The notes beneath the pieces were generated by a model. It worked only from the letters and a program-made list of their open reading frames with translations. It made no database searches and was not told where the DNA came from. Of a DNA stretch of 64,000 nt, positions 26,393 to 35,136 are shown in pieces. The DNA comes from Polaribacter sp. Hel_I_88 (GTDB taxonomy: Bacteria > Bacteroidota > Bacteroidia > Flavobacteriales > Flavobacteriaceae). The position numbers and the translations under genes are program-made. Numbering within the stretch: position 1 is the stretch's first letter; each line of letters starts with the position of its first letter. The stretch is from NCBI RefSeq assembly GCF_000687935.1, contig NZ_JHZZ01000001.1, positions 1,302,001-1,366,000 of the forward strand, written 5' to 3'.

Positions 26393-28015
26393 ATGTCAGA
26401 AGACCATAAAAAACAATTAGAACAACAACTCTGGAATATTGCCAATACTTTACGTGGTAAAATGAATGCAGACGAGTTTCGTGATTACATATTAGGCTTT
26501 ATTTTCTACAAATACTTAGCCGAGAAAATGGAAATATATGCCAACAAAATCCTTAAAGAAGGTGGCGATACTTTTTTATTTTCTGAAATAGACGAAAACA
26601 CAGAAAACGGACAAGAATACATAGAGGCTATAAAAGAAGAATCATTAGAAAAATTAGGATACTTCTTAAAGCCTTCTGAATTATTTTCTGCTATTTCTAA
26701 ACGTGGTAATCATAATGAAGATGAAAAAGAAAGTGATGCAGTAGCAGAAGATACTTCTGAAACTTACAATACTAAAGATAATTTCATATTAGAAGATTTA
26801 CAAAAAATCCTAAACAATATCCAAAACAGTACAATGGGTACGGATAGTGAAGAAGATTTTGAAGACCTTTTCGAGGATATGGATTTAAACTCTACTAAGT
26901 TGGGGAAAAGTCCAGAAGCTCGTAATGAGATTATCGCTAAAGTACTCGCGCACTTAGATAAAATAGATTTTAAATTAGAAAATACAGAGTTAGATGTGTT
27001 AGGTGATGCCTATGAGTATCTAATTGGAAAATTTGCAAGTGGTGCGGGTAAAAAAGCAGGTGAATTTTATACGCCACAAGAAGTAAGTATGGTGTTAGCT
27101 AAGTTGGTAACTACAGGTAAAAAGAAACTAAAATCTGTATATGACCCAACCTGTGGTAGTGGTTCTTTGCTGTTACGTGTAGCTAAAGAAGTAGAAGAAG
27201 TAAACAACTTTTACGGTCAAGAATTAAACCGTACAACGTACAATTTAGCACGTATGAATATGATATTGCACGGTGTGCATTATCGTGAGTTTGATATTAA
27301 ACAAGAAGATACTTTAGAACACCCACAACACTTAGAACATCGTTTTGAAGCTATCGTAGCAAATCCACCATTTTCTGCAAGATGGAGTGCTAATCAGCTC
27401 TTTATGAGTGATGATAGATTTAGTCAATATGGTAAATTAGCACCAGGTGGTAAAGCAGATTTTGCTTTTGTGCAACATATGGTGCATCATTTAGCGGAGA
27501 ACGGACAAATGGCAGTAGTATTACCTCACGGTGCATTATTTAGAGGAAATGCAGAAGAACATATACGTAAATACTTGATAAAAGAAAAAAATTGTTTAGA
27601 TGCAGTAATAGGTTTACCTACAAACTTGTTTTATGGTACGCCAATACCAACTTGTATTTTAGTGTTTAAAAAATGTAGAGAAAACCCTAATGATGTATTG
27701 TTTATAGATTCAAGTAAGTATTTTGAAAGAGGTACTCAAAATACATTAAGAGATTCTGATATTGAAAAATTAGTTAGTACTTATCAAGAAAGAAGTGTTT
27801 TAGATAAATATAGTTACATAGCACCTTTATCTGAAATAGAAGAGAATGAATACAATCTTAATATTCCAAGATATGTAAATACGTTTGAAGAAGAGGAGAT
27901 TATTGATGTTTCAAAAGTTTCTTTAAAGTTAAAATCTTTAGAAGAAGATATGAAAGAAACAGACGATTCTTTAAAGGCACTTTGCAAAGAGTTAAATATA
28001 GAAACACCTTTTTAA
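26393..28015 (+). CDS. hsdM: Type I restriction-modification methyltransferase subunit
   Basis: 540 residues. HsdM_N helical domain at the start (QQLWNIANTLRGKMNADEFRDYILGFIFYKYL), then an N6-adenine methyltransferase: SAM-binding motif DPTCGSGSLL near 250 and catalytic NPPFSARW near 322, followed by GKADFAFVQHM. Full length for the family. It methylates adenine in the sequence read by HsdS and is required for restriction by HsdR. It opens the M-S-R operon. An acidic low-complexity stretch around 95-170 is longer than in many relatives. Confidence 0.96.
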   Translation: MSEDHKKQLEQQLWNIANTLRGKMNADEFRDYILGFIFYKYLAEKMEIYANKILKEGGDTFLFSEIDENTENGQEYIEAIKEESLEKLGYFLKPSELFSAISKRGNHNEDEKESDAVAEDTSETYNTKDNFILEDLQKILNNIQNSTMGTDSEEDFEDLFEDMDLNSTKLGKSPEARNEIIAKVLAHLDKIDFKLENTELDVLGDAYEYLIGKFASGAGKKAGEFYTPQEVSMVLAKLVTTGKKKLKSVYDPTCGSGSLLLRVAKEVEEVNNFYGQELNRTTYNLARMNMILHGVHYREFDIKQEDTLEHPQHLEHRFEAIVANPPFSARWSANQLFMSDDRFSQYGKLAPGGKADFAFVQHMVHHLAENGQMAVVLPHGALFRGNAEEHIRKYLIKEKNCLDAVIGLPTNLFYGTPIPTCILVFKKCRENPNDVLFIDSSKYFERGTQNTLRDSDIEKLVSTYQERSVLDKYSYIAPLSEIEENEYNLNIPRYVNTFEEEEIIDVSKVSLKLKSLEEDMKETDDSLKALCKELNIETPF

Positions 28016-28017
28016 AA

Positions 28018-29232
28018 ATGGATAAAAGAGAAAATCAAATGCCTCTTATTAGATTTCCAGAATTTAATGAGGGTTGGGAACATAAGCAACTTAATGAACT
28101 ACTAACGGTTTCTAAAAAGAAAAATAAAGATTTAAAATATTCTAAAGAGGAAGTTTTATCGGTTTCGGGCGAATTAGGTATAGTAAATCAAATAGAGCAT
28201 TTAGGTCGTTCTTATGCAGGCGCTTCTGTACATAACTATGGTGTTGTCGAATTTAGTGACATGGTTTATACTAAAAGCCCATTAAAAGCAAATCCATATG
28301 GTATAATAAAATTAAATAAACATAAAGCAGGCATAGTGTCTACTTTATATGCAGTTTACAAGGTAAATGAAAAAGCAAATGGTCAATTTATTGAACACTA
28401 CTTTTCTTTAGACGCAAACCTGAATCGATATTTAAGACCGTTAGTAAGAAAAGGTGCTAAAAATACACTGCAGATAACTGATGAAGAATCCATAAAAGGA
28501 AAATTATTTTTACCTCAATTAGAAGAACAAAAGAGAATAACTCATTTCTTTAATATTTTAGATAAAAAGATTAATCAATTACAAGAAAAGTCAAACAATT
28601 TAGAGCGTTATAAAAAAGGTATAATGCAAAAAATATTTAGCCAAAAATTAAGGTTTAAAACTGACAATGGAGATAGTTATCCTGAGTGGGAAGAATTTAA
28701 TTTAGGAGAGTTGATAGTATATAGAAATGGTAAGGCTCACGAAAAAGATATATCTGAAGATGGGCATTTTATAGTTGTAAATTCAAAATTTATTTCACAA
28801 GAAGGTAAGGTTAAAAAATATTCAAAGACACAAATTTGTAAATTAGAAAAGGGTGAAATTACAATGGTTATGAGTGATGTCCCTAACGGTAAGGCTCTTG
28901 CTAAGTGTTTTTATGTGGATAAAAATGATACTTATACATTGAATCAACGTATTTGTGCATTAAAACCTGTGAAGATTCATTCCAAATTCTTAATTTATAT
29001 ACTAAATCGTAATAGATATTACTTAATGTTTGATTCTGGTGTTGGTCAAACAAACTTAACTAAGAGCGAGGTTTTAAGTTGTCCATTGTATATACCCAAA
29101 TCCGAAAAAGAACAAGCTAGAATAGCAAACTTTCTAACCAAAGTTGACAATAAAATAAATGCTATAAACGAACAAATAGAGTCTGCTAAAACATACAAAA
29201 AAGCGTTACTACAACAAATGTTTTGTTATTAA
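28018..29232 (+). CDS. hsdS: Type I restriction-modification specificity subunit
   Basis: 404 residues from the ATG at 28018 (MDKRENQMPLIRFPEF), 2 bases after the hsdM stop; a TTG at 27982 would overlap hsdM and is less likely. Two target-recognition domains each begin with a W-E-x-x-x-L pattern (EGWEHKQLNELL; YPEWEEFNLGELI). Each is followed by a conserved helix (LPQLEEQKRITHFFNILDKKI; EKEQARIANFLTKVDNKI). The two halves recognise the two parts of a bipartite site, which cannot be predicted from sequence. Start confidence is high because of the spacing. Confidence 0.94.
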   Translation: MDKRENQMPLIRFPEFNEGWEHKQLNELLTVSKKKNKDLKYSKEEVLSVSGELGIVNQIEHLGRSYAGASVHNYGVVEFSDMVYTKSPLKANPYGIIKLNKHKAGIVSTLYAVYKVNEKANGQFIEHYFSLDANLNRYLRPLVRKGAKNTLQITDEESIKGKLFLPQLEEQKRITHFFNILDKKINQLQEKSNNLERYKKGIMQKIFSQKLRFKTDNGDSYPEWEEFNLGELIVYRNGKAHEKDISEDGHFIVVNSKFISQEGKVKKYSKTQICKLEKGEITMVMSDVPNGKALAKCFYVDKNDTYTLNQRICALKPVKIHSKFLIYILNRNRYYLMFDSGVGQTNLTKSEVLSCPLYIPKSEKEQARIANFLTKVDNKINAINEQIESAKTYKKALLQQMFCY

Positions 29233-29234
29233 TT

Positions 29235-32087
29235 ATGAGTACACAACCAGAACAAGTATTAGAAAATCAGTTAATAGAACAGTTATCAAATGAAGGCTAT
29301 ACAAAAGTTACTATTCCAAATGAAGCTTCTTTATTATCTAATTTAAAAACACAGTTAGAAAAGCATAATAAAATTACGTTTACTGATAAAGAGTTTGAGC
29401 GTGTTTTAAATATTCTAAGCAAAGGTTCTGTATTTGAGAAAGCCAAAACACTAAGAGAAAAACAGCATATTGTTAGAGATAACGGAGATAATTTATATTT
29501 CGAGTTTTTAAATACCGAGCATTGGTGTCAAAATCAATATCAAGTTACCAATCAAGTAACAATAGAGGGCAGTTATAAAAATCGTTATGATGTTACTTTA
29601 TTAGTTAATGGTTTACCATTAGTGCAAATTGAATTAAAGCGTAGAGGCTTAGAAATGAAAGAAGCCTTTAATCAAATAAACCGTTATCAAAGACATTCAT
29701 TTGGTGCTAAATCTGCATTGTTTCAATACGTACAAATATTTGTAATTAGTAACGGTGTTAATACCAAATACTATGCTAATAACAGGCATCAATCATTTAA
29801 ACAAACATTCTTTTGGGCAGATAAAGAAAACAAACGTTTAACCAATATTTTAAATGGTTTTACAAGTGAGTTTTTAGAGCCTTGTCATATCTCTAAAATG
29901 ATATGTAAATACATTGTATTAAACGAAACGCATAAAATATTAATGGTGCTAAGACCGTATCAATATTATGCAGTAGAAAGCATTATAGATAAGGTTAAAA
30001 ATAGCACGCATAACGGTTATATTTGGCACACTACAGGTTCAGGTAAAACGTTGACTTCTTTTAAAGCAAGTCAAATAATTATGAAAATGCCACAAGTTAA
30101 AAAGGTGGTATTTGTAGTAGATAGAAAAGATTTAGATTACCAAACTACTAAAGAGTTTAATAGCTTCTCTAAAGGCAGTATAGATGGTACAGATAATACA
30201 AAAGCATTAGTAAAACAGTTTAGTGATGATACCAAGATTATTGTAACTACCATTCAAAAGCTAAATACAGCAATTAGTAAAAAGAACTATTTAGCGAAGA
30301 TGGAGAAAATGAAAGAGGAGCGTATCGTCTTTATTTTTGATGAATGTCATCGTAGCCAATTTGGTGAAACACACAATCGTATAAAAGCATTTTTCAATAA
30401 CTATCAAATGTTTGGTTTTACAGGCACACCAATATTTGCAGATAATGCAGTTAAAAATGAATTAGGTAAACGTACTACAAAAGAATTATTTGGAGATTGT
30501 TTACATAAGTACGTGATTACAGATGCTATTAAAGATGAAAATGTATTAAAGTTTGCAGTAGAATATGTTGGTAAATACAAACAAAAAGAATCAGCAACAG
30601 AAATAGATATTGAAGTAGAAGATATTGACCGTAAAGAGTTAATGGAATCACCAAAACGTTTAGAGAAAATAGCAGATTATATTATAGCAAATCACAACCG
30701 TAAAACACACAATAAAGAATTTACAGGAATGTTTTGTGTGGGTAGTACAGATATGTTGGTAGATTATTATGATATATTACATCGTAAAAAAGTAGAAGGG
30801 TTACACAATCTTAAAATAGCAACCATATTTAGTTATGTAGCTAATGAAGACGATGCAGATGCAAATGGATATATTCCAGAAGAAGTTTCGGTTGTAGAAG
30901 AATCGCCTGCCTTATATGGTTTGAATTTACATAAAAGAGATAAGCTAGAAAGTTATATAGGGCATTATAATGAAATGTTTGGTTCTAATTTCTCAACAAA
31001 AGATAGTCAGTCATTTTACAATTATTACAACGATATATCAAAGAAAGTAAAAGAACGTAAAATTGATATTCTATTAGTGGTAAATATGTTTTTAACAGGT
31101 TTTGATAGTCCATCATTAAATACATTATATGTAGATAAGAATTTAAAATATCACGGATTAATACAAGCATATTCAAGAACAAATAGAATTATAAACGAGC
31201 AAAAATCGCAAGGTAACATTGTAGTATTTCGTAATCTTAAAAAAGTAACAGATCAAGCAATAACACTCTTTAGTAATAAAGAAGCTATAGATGTTATTAT
31301 AATGAAGCCTTATGAAGAATATACACAGAAATTCAATGAGGCATTTATTAATTTATTAAAAGTAACACCAACAGTAAATAGTGTTAATGAATTAGTAAGT
31401 GAAGAAGATGAATTAGAGTTCATTAAAGCATTTAGAGAATTAATGCGTTTAAAAAACACAATGACAACCTTTGCTAATTTCGATTGGGAAGATTTAGCAA
31501 TGGCAGAACAGTTGTTTAATGATTATAGAAGTAAGTATCTTGATTTATGGCAGAAAACAAAACACGATAATGCAAAAGAAAAAGTATCTATACTTGATGA
31601 TGTAGATTTTGAATTAGAATTAATTCATAGAGACGAAATCAATGTTACTTATATTCTAAAACTGTTGGCATCATTAAAAGATGTTAAGAAAGAAGAACAA
31701 GAAGCTAAGAAAAAAGAGGTAGTAGATTTATTAACTGGAGAAGCTAATTTAAGAAGTAAGCGAGAATTAATAGAAAAGTTTATTGAAGATAATTTACCTG
31801 CAATAGACGATTCTGAAACAATACCACAAGAGTTTGAAAAGTTCTGGTCAGAAGAACAACAAAAAGCATTTGAAGTATTTGTAAAAGAAGAAAATCTATC
31901 ATCAGAAAAAACACAAAAACTTATTGAAGATTATCTATATGCAGAAAGAGAACCGTTACGTGATGAATTATTAGATTTAATAGTAGGTACAAAGCCAAAT
32001 GTTTTAAAACGTAAATCAATAGGAGATAGAATCTTAAATAAAGTAGTAAACTTTGTAGAGACTTTTATTAATGGAATGGATAATTAA
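29235..32087 (+). CDS. hsdR: Type I restriction endonuclease/translocase subunit
   Basis: 950 residues from the ATG at 29235 (MSTQPEQVLENQLIEQL), 2 bases after hsdS. N-terminal nuclease domain with D-x(n)-ExK: NRYDVTLL (about 117) and IELKRRG (about 131). Superfamily 2 helicase: Walker A HTTGSGKT (about 265), DECHRSQFGE (about 369), GFTGTPI, and motif VI region AYSRTNRI. A C-terminal helical domain mediates complex assembly. With HsdM and HsdS it forms a complete, apparently intact restriction system on the mobile element. Confidence 0.96.
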   Translation: MSTQPEQVLENQLIEQLSNEGYTKVTIPNEASLLSNLKTQLEKHNKITFTDKEFERVLNILSKGSVFEKAKTLREKQHIVRDNGDNLYFEFLNTEHWCQNQYQVTNQVTIEGSYKNRYDVTLLVNGLPLVQIELKRRGLEMKEAFNQINRYQRHSFGAKSALFQYVQIFVISNGVNTKYYANNRHQSFKQTFFWADKENKRLTNILNGFTSEFLEPCHISKMICKYIVLNETHKILMVLRPYQYYAVESIIDKVKNSTHNGYIWHTTGSGKTLTSFKASQIIMKMPQVKKVVFVVDRKDLDYQTTKEFNSFSKGSIDGTDNTKALVKQFSDDTKIIVTTIQKLNTAISKKNYLAKMEKMKEERIVFIFDECHRSQFGETHNRIKAFFNNYQMFGFTGTPIFADNAVKNELGKRTTKELFGDCLHKYVITDAIKDENVLKFAVEYVGKYKQKESATEIDIEVEDIDRKELMESPKRLEKIADYIIANHNRKTHNKEFTGMFCVGSTDMLVDYYDILHRKKVEGLHNLKIATIFSYVANEDDADANGYIPEEVSVVEESPALYGLNLHKRDKLESYIGHYNEMFGSNFSTKDSQSFYNYYNDISKKVKERKIDILLVVNMFLTGFDSPSLNTLYVDKNLKYHGLIQAYSRTNRIINEQKSQGNIVVFRNLKKVTDQAITLFSNKEAIDVIIMKPYEEYTQKFNEAFINLLKVTPTVNSVNELVSEEDELEFIKAFRELMRLKNTMTTFANFDWEDLAMAEQLFNDYRSKYLDLWQKTKHDNAKEKVSILDDVDFELELIHRDEINVTYILKLLASLKDVKKEEQEAKKKEVVDLLTGEANLRSKRELIEKFIEDNLPAIDDSETIPQEFEKFWSEEQQKAFEVFVKEENLSSEKTQKLIEDYLYAEREPLRDELLDLIVGTKPNVLKRKSIGDRILNKVVNFVETFINGMDN

Positions 32088-32093
32088 AGATAA

Positions 32094-32126
32094 TTTCACT
32101 TATAAGTAAAAAATGTTATATATTTG
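32094..32126 (+). promoter_or_regulatory. TAC operon promoter with palindromic operator
   Basis: TATATTTG (32119-32126) fits the -7 consensus. TTTC at 32094-32097 is a poor -33 element. The perfect palindrome ACTTATAAGT (32098-32107) lies between them, where an antitoxin would block the polymerase. The expected transcription start is within a few bases of the ATG at 32135, so the mRNA may be nearly leaderless. Confidence 0.55.
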
Positions 32127-32134
32127 CAGACCAT

Positions 32135-32641
32135 ATGTTTTCTAAATGTCAATTAATAAAAATACCGAATTTAAGTGGCTCAAGAGGTTCAGTTTATACT
32201 ATTTTAATTGATGAAGAAGAAAATACATCATTTAAAAACTTTGTAATGAATAATCAAAATTCATTTAAAAGTGAAATAAAAGATATAGTAGCTCGTTTAA
32301 AGACTATGAGTTCTAAAACAGGAATGAGAGAAAACTTTTTTAAACTACACGAAGGCAGTCCTGGTGATGGTGTTTGTGCGCTCTATGATGAAGATAATAG
32401 CAATTTAAGATTGTATTGTGTTCGGTATGGTTCGCAATTAGTCATTGTTGGTGGTGGTGGTCATAAACCAAAATCAATTAGAGCTTTTCAAGAAGACACT
32501 AATTTAGAACGAGAAAACTACATACTTAGAGAATTATCGAAACTAATAACAGAAAAAATGCAAGACAGAGAAATCCGTTTTAGTGAAGATGGAATGGATT
32601 TTGAAGGAGACTTAATAATTGAAAACCTTAATTATGAATAA
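32135..32641 (+). CDS. Putative RelE/HigB-like toxin of a TAC module
   Basis: 168 residues. The middle reads ENFFKLHEG, GDGVCAL, LRLYCVRYGSQLVIVGGGG, then a helix with NYILRELSKLI. That is the beta-strand order of RelE/HigB-type interferases (residue L near the FFKL block, basic/Arg strand, C-terminal helix), though longer than the usual 90-120. Its stop overlaps the start of an HTH gene by 8 bases, followed by a SecB-like gene. This order, toxin then antitoxin then chaperone, is that of known toxin-antitoxin-chaperone operons. Toxicity and target (mRNA cleavage) are inferred. Confidence 0.65.
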   Translation: MFSKCQLIKIPNLSGSRGSVYTILIDEEENTSFKNFVMNNQNSFKSEIKDIVARLKTMSSKTGMRENFFKLHEGSPGDGVCALYDEDNSNLRLYCVRYGSQLVIVGGGGHKPKSIRAFQEDTNLERENYILRELSKLITEKMQDREIRFSEDGMDFEGDLIIENLNYE

Positions 32642-33065
32642 ATCAGCAGAACAAGATTTTGATTTTTTAGATGATATTTTAGAAGAAATATCATCTGTAG
32701 AAATGAAAAAAACAGAACAGCGTATGCTTAATGCAGCAAAAATTCGTGAAGCTATGGATGTTAAAGGTTGGAATAATACCAGACTTTTAAAAGCATTAGA
32801 TATGAAAAGCCCAAGTATAATTACTAAATGGCTTAGTGGTACTCATAATTTTACTCAAGACACCTTGATTGAAATAGGTGAAGTATTAAATATTGATTTC
32901 TTTGCGAAAGAAAAACAAGATATTACTATTAGTTTTAGTTATCCTGTAATGGAAAATAAAACAAATGGTTTTGATAGTTATAGTAGTTTAGATTATATAC
33001 TTAATGCTAATCAGATTAATACATTAGGTTCTCAACAATCTAATTGCAGACAATACCAAGCTTAA
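32634..33065 (+). CDS. XRE-type HTH antitoxin of a TAC module (HigA-like)
   Basis: 143 residues from the ATG at 32634, overlapping the toxin stop by 8 bases; a TTG at 32619 is less likely. The central XRE-type helix-turn-helix reads KIREAMDVKGWNNTRLLKALDMKSPSIITKWLSGTHNFTQDTLIEIGEVL. An extra C-terminal tail of about 45 residues follows (from about ITISFSYPVMEN). In TAC antitoxins such a tail (chaperone addiction domain) is bound by the SecB-like partner. The protein would neutralise the toxin and repress the promoter at 32094-32126. Confidence 0.75.
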   Translation: MNKSAEQDFDFLDDILEEISSVEMKKTEQRMLNAAKIREAMDVKGWNNTRLLKALDMKSPSIITKWLSGTHNFTQDTLIEIGEVLNIDFFAKEKQDITISFSYPVMENKTNGFDSYSSLDYILNANQINTLGSQQSNCRQYQA

Positions 33066-33067
33066 TA

Positions 33068-33496
33068 ATGGAAGCAGATAAACAATTTAATTTTCAGATT
33101 AAAGGTATCGAAATACTTGAGACAAGTATTATAGAGCCAAAAAATCGTATTGATAATAATACCGTATTTGGTTTCGACTTACAGTTAAAACAAAGTTTTA
33201 ATTTAGACCGTGAACTGGTTATAGTAACTTGTAGTATTAATGTTTTAGATAATGACACACAAGTTAAATTGGGGCATATTAAAGCAAGTTGTTTGTATTA
33301 TGTAGAAAAATTAAATAAATATATCGATAAAGAGCAAAATACAATTGGTTTACCTGAAAGTGCATCTGTAATGTTGAACTCTATTTCTATATCTACTGTA
33401 AGAGGTGTTATGTATGGTGTATTTAGAGGTACTTTTTTAAATGGTGCTATACTTCCAGTAGTAAATCCCTCTATTCCTGCGGAAGAAAGTAAATAG
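33068..33496 (+). CDS. SecB-like chaperone of a TAC module
   Basis: 142 residues from the ATG at 33068, two bases after the antitoxin stop. The protein has a SecB-like beta-sheet pattern (FGFDLQLKQSFNLDRELVIVTCSINVLD) and the SecB-type end of fold TVRGVMYGVFRGTFLNGAILPVVNPS, matching the R-G...G-T...LP-x-x-N-P layout of SecB. Solitary SecB-like proteins next to a HigBA-like pair act as antitoxin-specific chaperones. Secretion duty is not excluded, but the linkage argues for the addiction role. Confidence 0.72.
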   Translation: MEADKQFNFQIKGIEILETSIIEPKNRIDNNTVFGFDLQLKQSFNLDRELVIVTCSINVLDNDTQVKLGHIKASCLYYVEKLNKYIDKEQNTIGLPESASVMLNSISISTVRGVMYGVFRGTFLNGAILPVVNPSIPAEESK

Positions 33497-33534
33497 TTTT
33501 TATTTATTATGGATTCTTAAATGCTTAAATTGGT

Positions 33535-33942
33535 ATGAAAGATAGTTTAGTGAATTTATTGTTTGAACAATTTAAGCAGGAATGCTTATTTGAAGAGTTA
33601 GAACAGAAAGGTATTGACTTAACTAAGGTATCTGTTCAAATTTATGATATTGTATTAGACTTGATTGGTTTTCCAAAGGACAATACAAGAGAATATGATT
33701 TTAATGTTTTAAATGGTGCAGAGCATAATCCTAAATTTGGTAAATTACCAGATGTTGATTTATGTTGTAGAGATTGGTTATACGATAAATATTATGATAC
33801 AATTCAAACAATAGAAAAGAAACAAAAAATTGACGTGACTGATAAAGGTCTGAAAATGGTAGAGTATAATGATGAAGCATTGATAAAGTCTAAACTAAAT
33901 GGTTTTGTTGATTGGTTATATTTAGAATATTCCAATATTTAA
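33535..33942 (+). CDS. Hypothetical protein of the mobile element
   Basis: 135 residues, soluble, acidic and aromatic-rich (IYDIVLDLIGFP, CCRDWLYDKYYDTIQ, GFVDWLYLEYSNI). I do not recognise it. It starts 38 bases after the SecB-like gene in the same direction, so it may be a fourth member of that operon. No motif suggests a function. It is followed by a long hairpin-rich non-coding stretch. Confidence 0.65.
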   Translation: MKDSLVNLLFEQFKQECLFEELEQKGIDLTKVSVQIYDIVLDLIGFPKDNTREYDFNVLNGAEHNPKFGKLPDVDLCCRDWLYDKYYDTIQTIEKKQKIDVTDKGLKMVEYNDEALIKSKLNGFVDWLYLEYSNI

Positions 33943-34040
33943 GCCTTAGTAGATAAAAGTCCCCACAACCCAAAACCCAGTTTTTTGCGAAAAAGCAAAA
34001 ATCCTCTGTCTTTTGTGTTGTTCCGCGCGCCACCACATAG

Positions 34041-34186
34041 TTGGTTTTATGTCACAATAGTTGTAGCCAACGCTATAATAGCACATTGCTTATTTTATTT
34101 AAATGTATCTATTGTAATAAATTGGTACAATAAAAAAGCAAAGAGCCATTGCCAACGCTCAAACAACTATTTCGCCATAAAACCAA
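34041..34186. repeat. Imperfect long inverted repeat in element
   Basis: TTGGTTTTATG (34041-34051) and AATAGTTGT (34056-34064) recur as reverse complements at 34163-34186 in the same relative order, separated by four unmatched bases in each arm. The loop of about 100 bases contains GCCAACGCT twice (34066-34074, 34151-34159). The shape suggests a folded RNA or a MITE-like repeat. Confidence 0.7.
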
Positions 34187-34200
34187 CCCCAAGCTAAGTT

Positions 34201-34260
34201 ACATAATGCGCAGTTATACTGCTCTTCCACAAAAGTTCCAGGCACTATAACGCCATTATG
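34201..34260. repeat. Imperfect hairpin in element
   Basis: ACATAATG...GTTATA at 34201-34218 pairs with TATAAC...CATTATGT at 34245-34260 apart from two extra bases in the left arm. The polarity of the GTT/AAC ends is opposite to that of integron attC sites. Confidence 0.6.
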
Positions 34261-34826
34261 TAAAATAGCCGCACATCCAACGCGCACACCCGATATTAAT
34301 AATGATATTTAGATATTTTAATAACATTCAGTCTTTAATGCATTGTTTTTATAAGTGCTTTTGGCAACTTTAAATTAAACATAAGAACTAAATAATTAAA
34401 AGTAGAAAATTAAAGACAATTTATAAAGCACCTATAAAATCAAAAAAAGCCAATAAGAGTAAAACTTTTTATTTGTGAAGTAAATTAGTAGTAGCCGTTT
34501 TCACTAAAAGTAAATGCTATGAACATATCAGATAAAAAGTTAAAGACCAAAATCAATTCATTAAAACTACAAATAGTGGGCATTCACTTTTAATAAAACC
34601 TAATAAAATAAGATAGCACAAATAAAAAGTCTTTACACTTATTCTCGCTGCTGCCCAAGCACTACGTACTTTAATTATTTTAAATGAAATTATTTAAAAG
34701 AAAAACCCACATCGTGGAGAGGTGGGTAAAAATTGCTATGAAAAAGAAAGTAGAAATATACAAAAAAAATGTTTAATCAATGTTTTATTTCCAATATTAT
34801 GTCATTCAATCGCCATTGGGCTAACA

Positions 34827-34885
34827 TTTTTAAAGATTGATAAACTCCAAGCGCAAACCAGCCTCTGTTTATCAATCTTTAAAAA
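34827..34885. repeat. Perfect 19-bp inverted repeat, 21-base loop
   Basis: Bases 34827-34845 are the exact reverse complement of 34867-34885. The stem has no G/C cluster followed by a T-run, so a plain terminator is unlikely. It could be a replication nick-site hairpin or a protein-binding site. Confidence 0.85.
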
Positions 34886-35136
34886 CGATAAAACACCTCT
34901 TTTTCCTTATCTCATTCAACTGCACAAAAATTCTACTAAATTCATTTAATTTCTTTATCAAAATTCTTTGTTAGTTTCATTTCATTAAGTAAAAAGAGGT
35001 AAAACAAGGTAAATAGCATCAATAATATCTATAACTGTAACGAAAGTAATATATTTTAGTTATATTAGTATCAAAGCCACAATAAAACCGTACCAAGTCC
35101 AATGATGAATTTTTAATTTTAATAAATATAGTAGTT

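Larger units (their letters stand above)
33943..35136. other. 1.2-kb non-coding region with several inverted repeats
   Basis: There is no convincing gene on either strand. The stretch 33960-34300 is visibly more GC-rich than its surroundings. Inverted repeats seen: 33982-33988/33995-34001 (7 bp, weak terminator-like); 34041-34064/34163-34186; 34201-34218/34245-34260; 34827-34845/34867-34885. Each is listed separately where strong. It may hold structured RNA, the element's replication origin or remnants of small repeats. Confidence 0.6.

Noticed and set aside
27982..28017. Upstream TTG start for hsdS
   Set aside because: It would overlap the end of hsdM; the ATG at 28018 gives the usual HsdS start and a 2-base gap.
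33985..34197. Open frame of about 70 codons in the hairpin-rich region
   Set aside because: Composition is unlike a protein, it runs through both arms of an inverted repeat, and it has no ribosome-site context.
34041..34260. Integron attC-like hairpins
   Set aside because: The GTT/AAC polarity of the arms is opposite to attC, there is no cassette array, and the only integrase nearby is not IntI-like.
34722..34949. Open frame of 75 codons upstream of DUF6266 gene
   Set aside because: It spans the perfect 19-bp inverted repeat and has no recognisable protein pattern.
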